From contig OY782765.1 of NCBI GenBank assembly GCA_963678275.1, positions 2,294,001-2,358,000 of the forward strand: a stretch of 64,000 nucleotides of DNA. The letters are read 5' to 3'. Positions 61,531 to 64,000 of this stretch are shown here, piece after piece (position 1 is the stretch's first letter; each line of letters opens with the position of its first letter). The stretch is from G963677445 sp963678275 (GTDB lineage Bacteria; Bacteroidota; Ignavibacteria; Ignavibacteriales; Melioribacteraceae). The translations under genes were made by a program, and so were the position numbers. The notes below the pieces were generated by a model that saw only the letters and a list, made by a program, of their open reading frames with translations, was not told where the DNA came from and searched no databases.

Positions 61531-61719
61531 GCTTAGGAAAGAGGAATGACGAATTGGCTTTCCCGGAAATATTTTTTGAATCGAATCTGCTTTGCATAAG
61601 CAGCATTATTGTAAAAAAAATAAAACATCTGATCTCATGAGGGAATCAACAAAACATCACCCGCATAATTAAATAAATATGATTCCCCTCCGAAGTCGTC
61701 TGCAGGCGCACGAAGGCTA

Positions 61720-62260
61720 ATTCATAAACTGGCAAGCCAGAGATAATGAGGAATTACGAATTACGAATTACGAATTAGGAATTAGGAATTGACTTTCCCC
61801 AGGTATTACCAATTATTTATCATTCCGGTTTTTTGCGTCTTTTGCGAAAAGACCATCCAGAGGCAGGCAGGCCGGAATCTAATGCCAAATTTTACTGGCA
61901 ATCAGATAAAAACTTTTCCTTTTTGCGTAGAATTTGACTCCTTACGTAGTAATCCGGCAAGCCAGAAGTGAGGAGTGGATAGTGGAGAGTGAAGAATAAA
62001 ACAATTCTCAGATTTATTAAAGAACCCTATTTAGATGGCGACTTCGATTTAGATTTCTATGGCCAACATATATCCGGTCAATCTTTTTAATCACTCCATC
62101 CCTGTTCTGAGTTTTTTACACGTTCATTAGATAATTCCTTAGAACATATCGCCCGCCTGAATAAGGTTAATAAGATTTAGTCTGGTCGGATGGTTTCCTA
62201 TGCTACTAAGGTTAAAAAAATCAAAAATACGGTTTCATTACATTCTTTTCATTCCACATT
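61720..62260. repeat. dispersed composite repeat, copy B
   Basis: Fullest copy of the repeat at 47636, with a tandem ATTACGAATTACGAATTACG run near 61752. Its right end stops just before the IS1182-like element, which may have inserted into it. Confidence 0.7.
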
Positions 62261-62273
62261 TTTATCCGCCGCG

Positions 62274-63909
62274 CAGGCTGTTGCAGGGAGGCAAAAAAAA
62301 CATGGAAAATATTTTTATGTAAATAAAACTTGTAATTTATTTGGCAAAATATTCTTATAATTGAAAATATTAGGGAAGCATGATGCTACTTCCATGCTAT
62401 CCGGACTATTATCAACCTTTCCAAACAGCTTGAAGAGTTTATTGAGATTATGGCCAATACACATAAGCAAAAATTCAGCATTTGCCGCAAACAACCCTTT
62501 TAGTCTAAACCGGGTATATCCCAGGTTCCATTTGATATTACCAAAGACCGGTTCGACTGTTGTTGAACGAATTAGTAATTTTTCCTTTCCCTCTTCTGTT
62601 TCCACCTTTTCCCTCATCATTTCTACATAGATTTCCCGATCATCTCGTCGAATTTCTCTTTTCCCACTTTTATTGTTCTTCGATAAACATTGAGACCTGA
62701 ATTCGCAATTCCCACAATCATTGCAAACATATTTTCTTCCCTTGAAAGATTTATTCTTTTCTGTTTTTTTGAACTCTAACTTTTTATCTGACGGACATAT
62801 ATAGATGTCTTTTTCTTTATCATATGTAAAATCACTTTTGTCGAATTTTAAACCCTTTTTAATCTTTTCACTTGTCTCTTTTCCATTACGTCTGTTGCCT
62901 ACATAAGCGTCGATCTGGTTGTAATAGATTTCAAATATTGTGTCATTGGTGTTAAACCCTCCGTCAGATAGATATCTCCTCTTTTTGTTCGGGCCCAAAA
63001 TTCTTTCCGTATTATTATATTGAAGCATAAATTGTTTTTCGTCGTTCCTGTCTGGCGTCAGCTGGGCGTTTGCTATGAATTGGGTTTTCGTATCGGTGCA
63101 TATTTGTGGATTATAGCCCGGAAATGCGCTTTTCCCCCCTCCCGGTTTTTGCATTGGAGCTTCCGGTTCTTCTATATTTACCTGATGATTATCCCTGCAG
63201 TTTTCTTTTATTGTCTCTTTTCGCTCTTCCAGTATTCTTTGGGCTTCTTCCAGCTTAGCCTTTTTCTTTTCCAATTCGGCAAGCTTCTTTTCTTCTATTT
63301 CGCTTTGATTCAGGTATTCGGTGATATCTTCTTTTATTGCTTTCAGTTTTTCTTCTATTTTGTTGGAGCGCATACTTTTTTTCTTACTGCTTGCCGCGGC
63401 CATCTTTGATCCATCCATCGCGATTTCCATGAACTCACTTATTCCCATCTCTATTGCTTTCCGTACTATCTGTATAAAAAGCCCTGGAATATGGGCCAGA
63501 TGACGCTTTCTGAATCTGCTCAATGAAGTGTGATCCGGTCGAAGGTTTGCTGATACATATATAAAATCCATGTTCTTTTTGCAATTGTATTCAAGATCAC
63601 GGGTAACTGATATACCTTGGGAATATCCGAAAAACAGTGTGGCTAACATTGCCTTTGGACAAAAAGCTTCTCCACCCTGTGGACTGTATTGCTCGTAGAG
63701 TAAACTTAAATCTAATTCTTCTACTATTCTTACGATAAATCTTGCTTTTGAATCTTCTTCTACAAAATCATCCAGGCTATAAGCAATGAATCCCAGTTGA
63801 TCTCGATTTCCTTCAATAAACCCCATTATTCCTATTTCCATGTTTATTATTTACTACCTATTATATCACTAAACATACACTTTTGTTCCCGATAATCTGC
63901 AACAGCCTG
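62274..63909. mobile_element. IS1182-family insertion sequence
   Basis: Inverted ends CAGGCTGTTGCAG (62274-62286) and CTGCAACAGCCTG (63897-63909) enclose one intact transposase gene. CGCG lies directly outside both ends and may be a target duplication or the tip of the inverted repeat. Length about 1636 bases. Confidence 0.85.
62315..63841 (-). CDS. IS1182-family transposase
   Basis: 508 residues, intact. FIEGNRDQLGFIAYSLDDFV and LRPDHTSLSRFRKRH are the N-terminal DUF772-type signature. DDE residues are probably in AMDGSKMA, YLSDGGFNTND and VEPVFGNIKWNLGYTRFRLK. A Cys cluster (YVCNDCGNCEFRSQC) follows the family pattern. A coiled coil lies near residues 165-215. Start at 63841; an in-frame ATG at 63826 with AGGAAT upstream is possible. 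It catalyses movement of the element; no frameshift is seen, so it may be active. Confidence 0.92.
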   Translation of the reverse strand: MEIGIMGFIEGNRDQLGFIAYSLDDFVEEDSKARFIVRIVEELDLSLLYEQYSPQGGEAFCPKAMLATLFFGYSQGISVTRDLEYNCKKNMDFIYVSANLRPDHTSLSRFRKRHLAHIPGLFIQIVRKAIEMGISEFMEIAMDGSKMAAASSKKKSMRSNKIEEKLKAIKEDITEYLNQSEIEEKKLAELEKKKAKLEEAQRILEERKETIKENCRDNHQVNIEEPEAPMQKPGGGKSAFPGYNPQICTDTKTQFIANAQLTPDRNDEKQFMLQYNNTERILGPNKKRRYLSDGGFNTNDTIFEIYYNQIDAYVGNRRNGKETSEKIKKGLKFDKSDFTYDKEKDIYICPSDKKLEFKKTEKNKSFKGRKYVCNDCGNCEFRSQCLSKNNKSGKREIRRDDREIYVEMMREKVETEEGKEKLLIRSTTVEPVFGNIKWNLGYTRFRLKGLFAANAEFLLMCIGHNLNKLFKLFGKVDNSPDSMEVASCFPNIFNYKNILPNKLQVLFT

Positions 63910-63913
63910 CGCG

Positions 63914-64000
63914 TCGGACGTAATTAGTAATTCGTAATTTCTTTTGTGGCTTTTCTTCCACCTTATCAACGAAATCTGCGTAAACAAAAAATTTGCCGCT
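63914..64000. other. intergenic repeat tail at window edge
   Basis: Contains TAATTAGTAATTCGTAATTT and AATCTGCGTAAAC motifs seen in other intergenic regions. No gene. Confidence 0.4.

Overview
The window looks like chromosomal DNA from a Gram-negative bacterium of the Bacteroidota/Ignavibacteria-type (FCB) group. The basis is two large secreted proteins with C-terminal type IX secretion (T9SS) sorting domains, PorV/FadL-like outer-membrane barrels, a TonB receptor with a carboxypeptidase-regulatory domain, DUF4835 and DUF4292 proteins, a serine-palmitoyltransferase-like enzyme and many long repeat-filled intergenic regions. The taxonomic placement is inference from gene content.

Layout. 1-7150: minus-strand triad of TonB receptor, giant T9SS-type surface protein and PorV-like barrel. 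7305-14722: envelope protein, phosphohexomutase, DUF58 and TPR genes, a HydE-like radical SAM enzyme, and a membrane protein/dehydratase pair. 14780-16680: repeat-rich DNA with a 1-kb non-autonomous transposable element inserted in a membrane-protein gene. 16682-27623: cell-envelope operons (EnvC-like activator, DUF4292, TPR lipoprotein; RsgA; lipoproteins and barrels) and cysS. 27624-29110: repeats with a shorter copy of the same element. 29111-35134: tandem lipoproteins, SirB1-like protein, SPASM-type radical SAM protein, second T9SS cargo.

35261-40227 is an accessory island between a tyrosine-recombinase remnant and tRNA-Ala. It carries AT-rich genes of unknown function, two unusual structured leaders, and a three-gene toxin-antitoxin-SecB-chaperone operon. 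The toxin looks like an ADP-ribosyltransferase, so the module resembles the anti-phage CmdTAC type. I consider this the most exciting system here, together with the putative RNA switch in front of the 38070 gene.

40364-47518: cytochrome-like lipoprotein, DUF123 nuclease, a probable sphingolipid/ceramide gene set (dehydratase, Spt-like, GNAT), a HEAT-cyclophilin fusion and DUF4835. 47519-51036: an arsR-arsM operon bracketed by three 167-bp palindrome-ended repeats, plus a third small transposable element. 51037-56618: BNR-repeat surface protein and an SLC12-type transporter. 56619-64000: two long repeat deserts around a secreted protein with three internal repeats, ending in an intact IS1182-like insertion sequence.

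All calls rest on reading the sequence and translations; no database search, folding or composition calculation was run.
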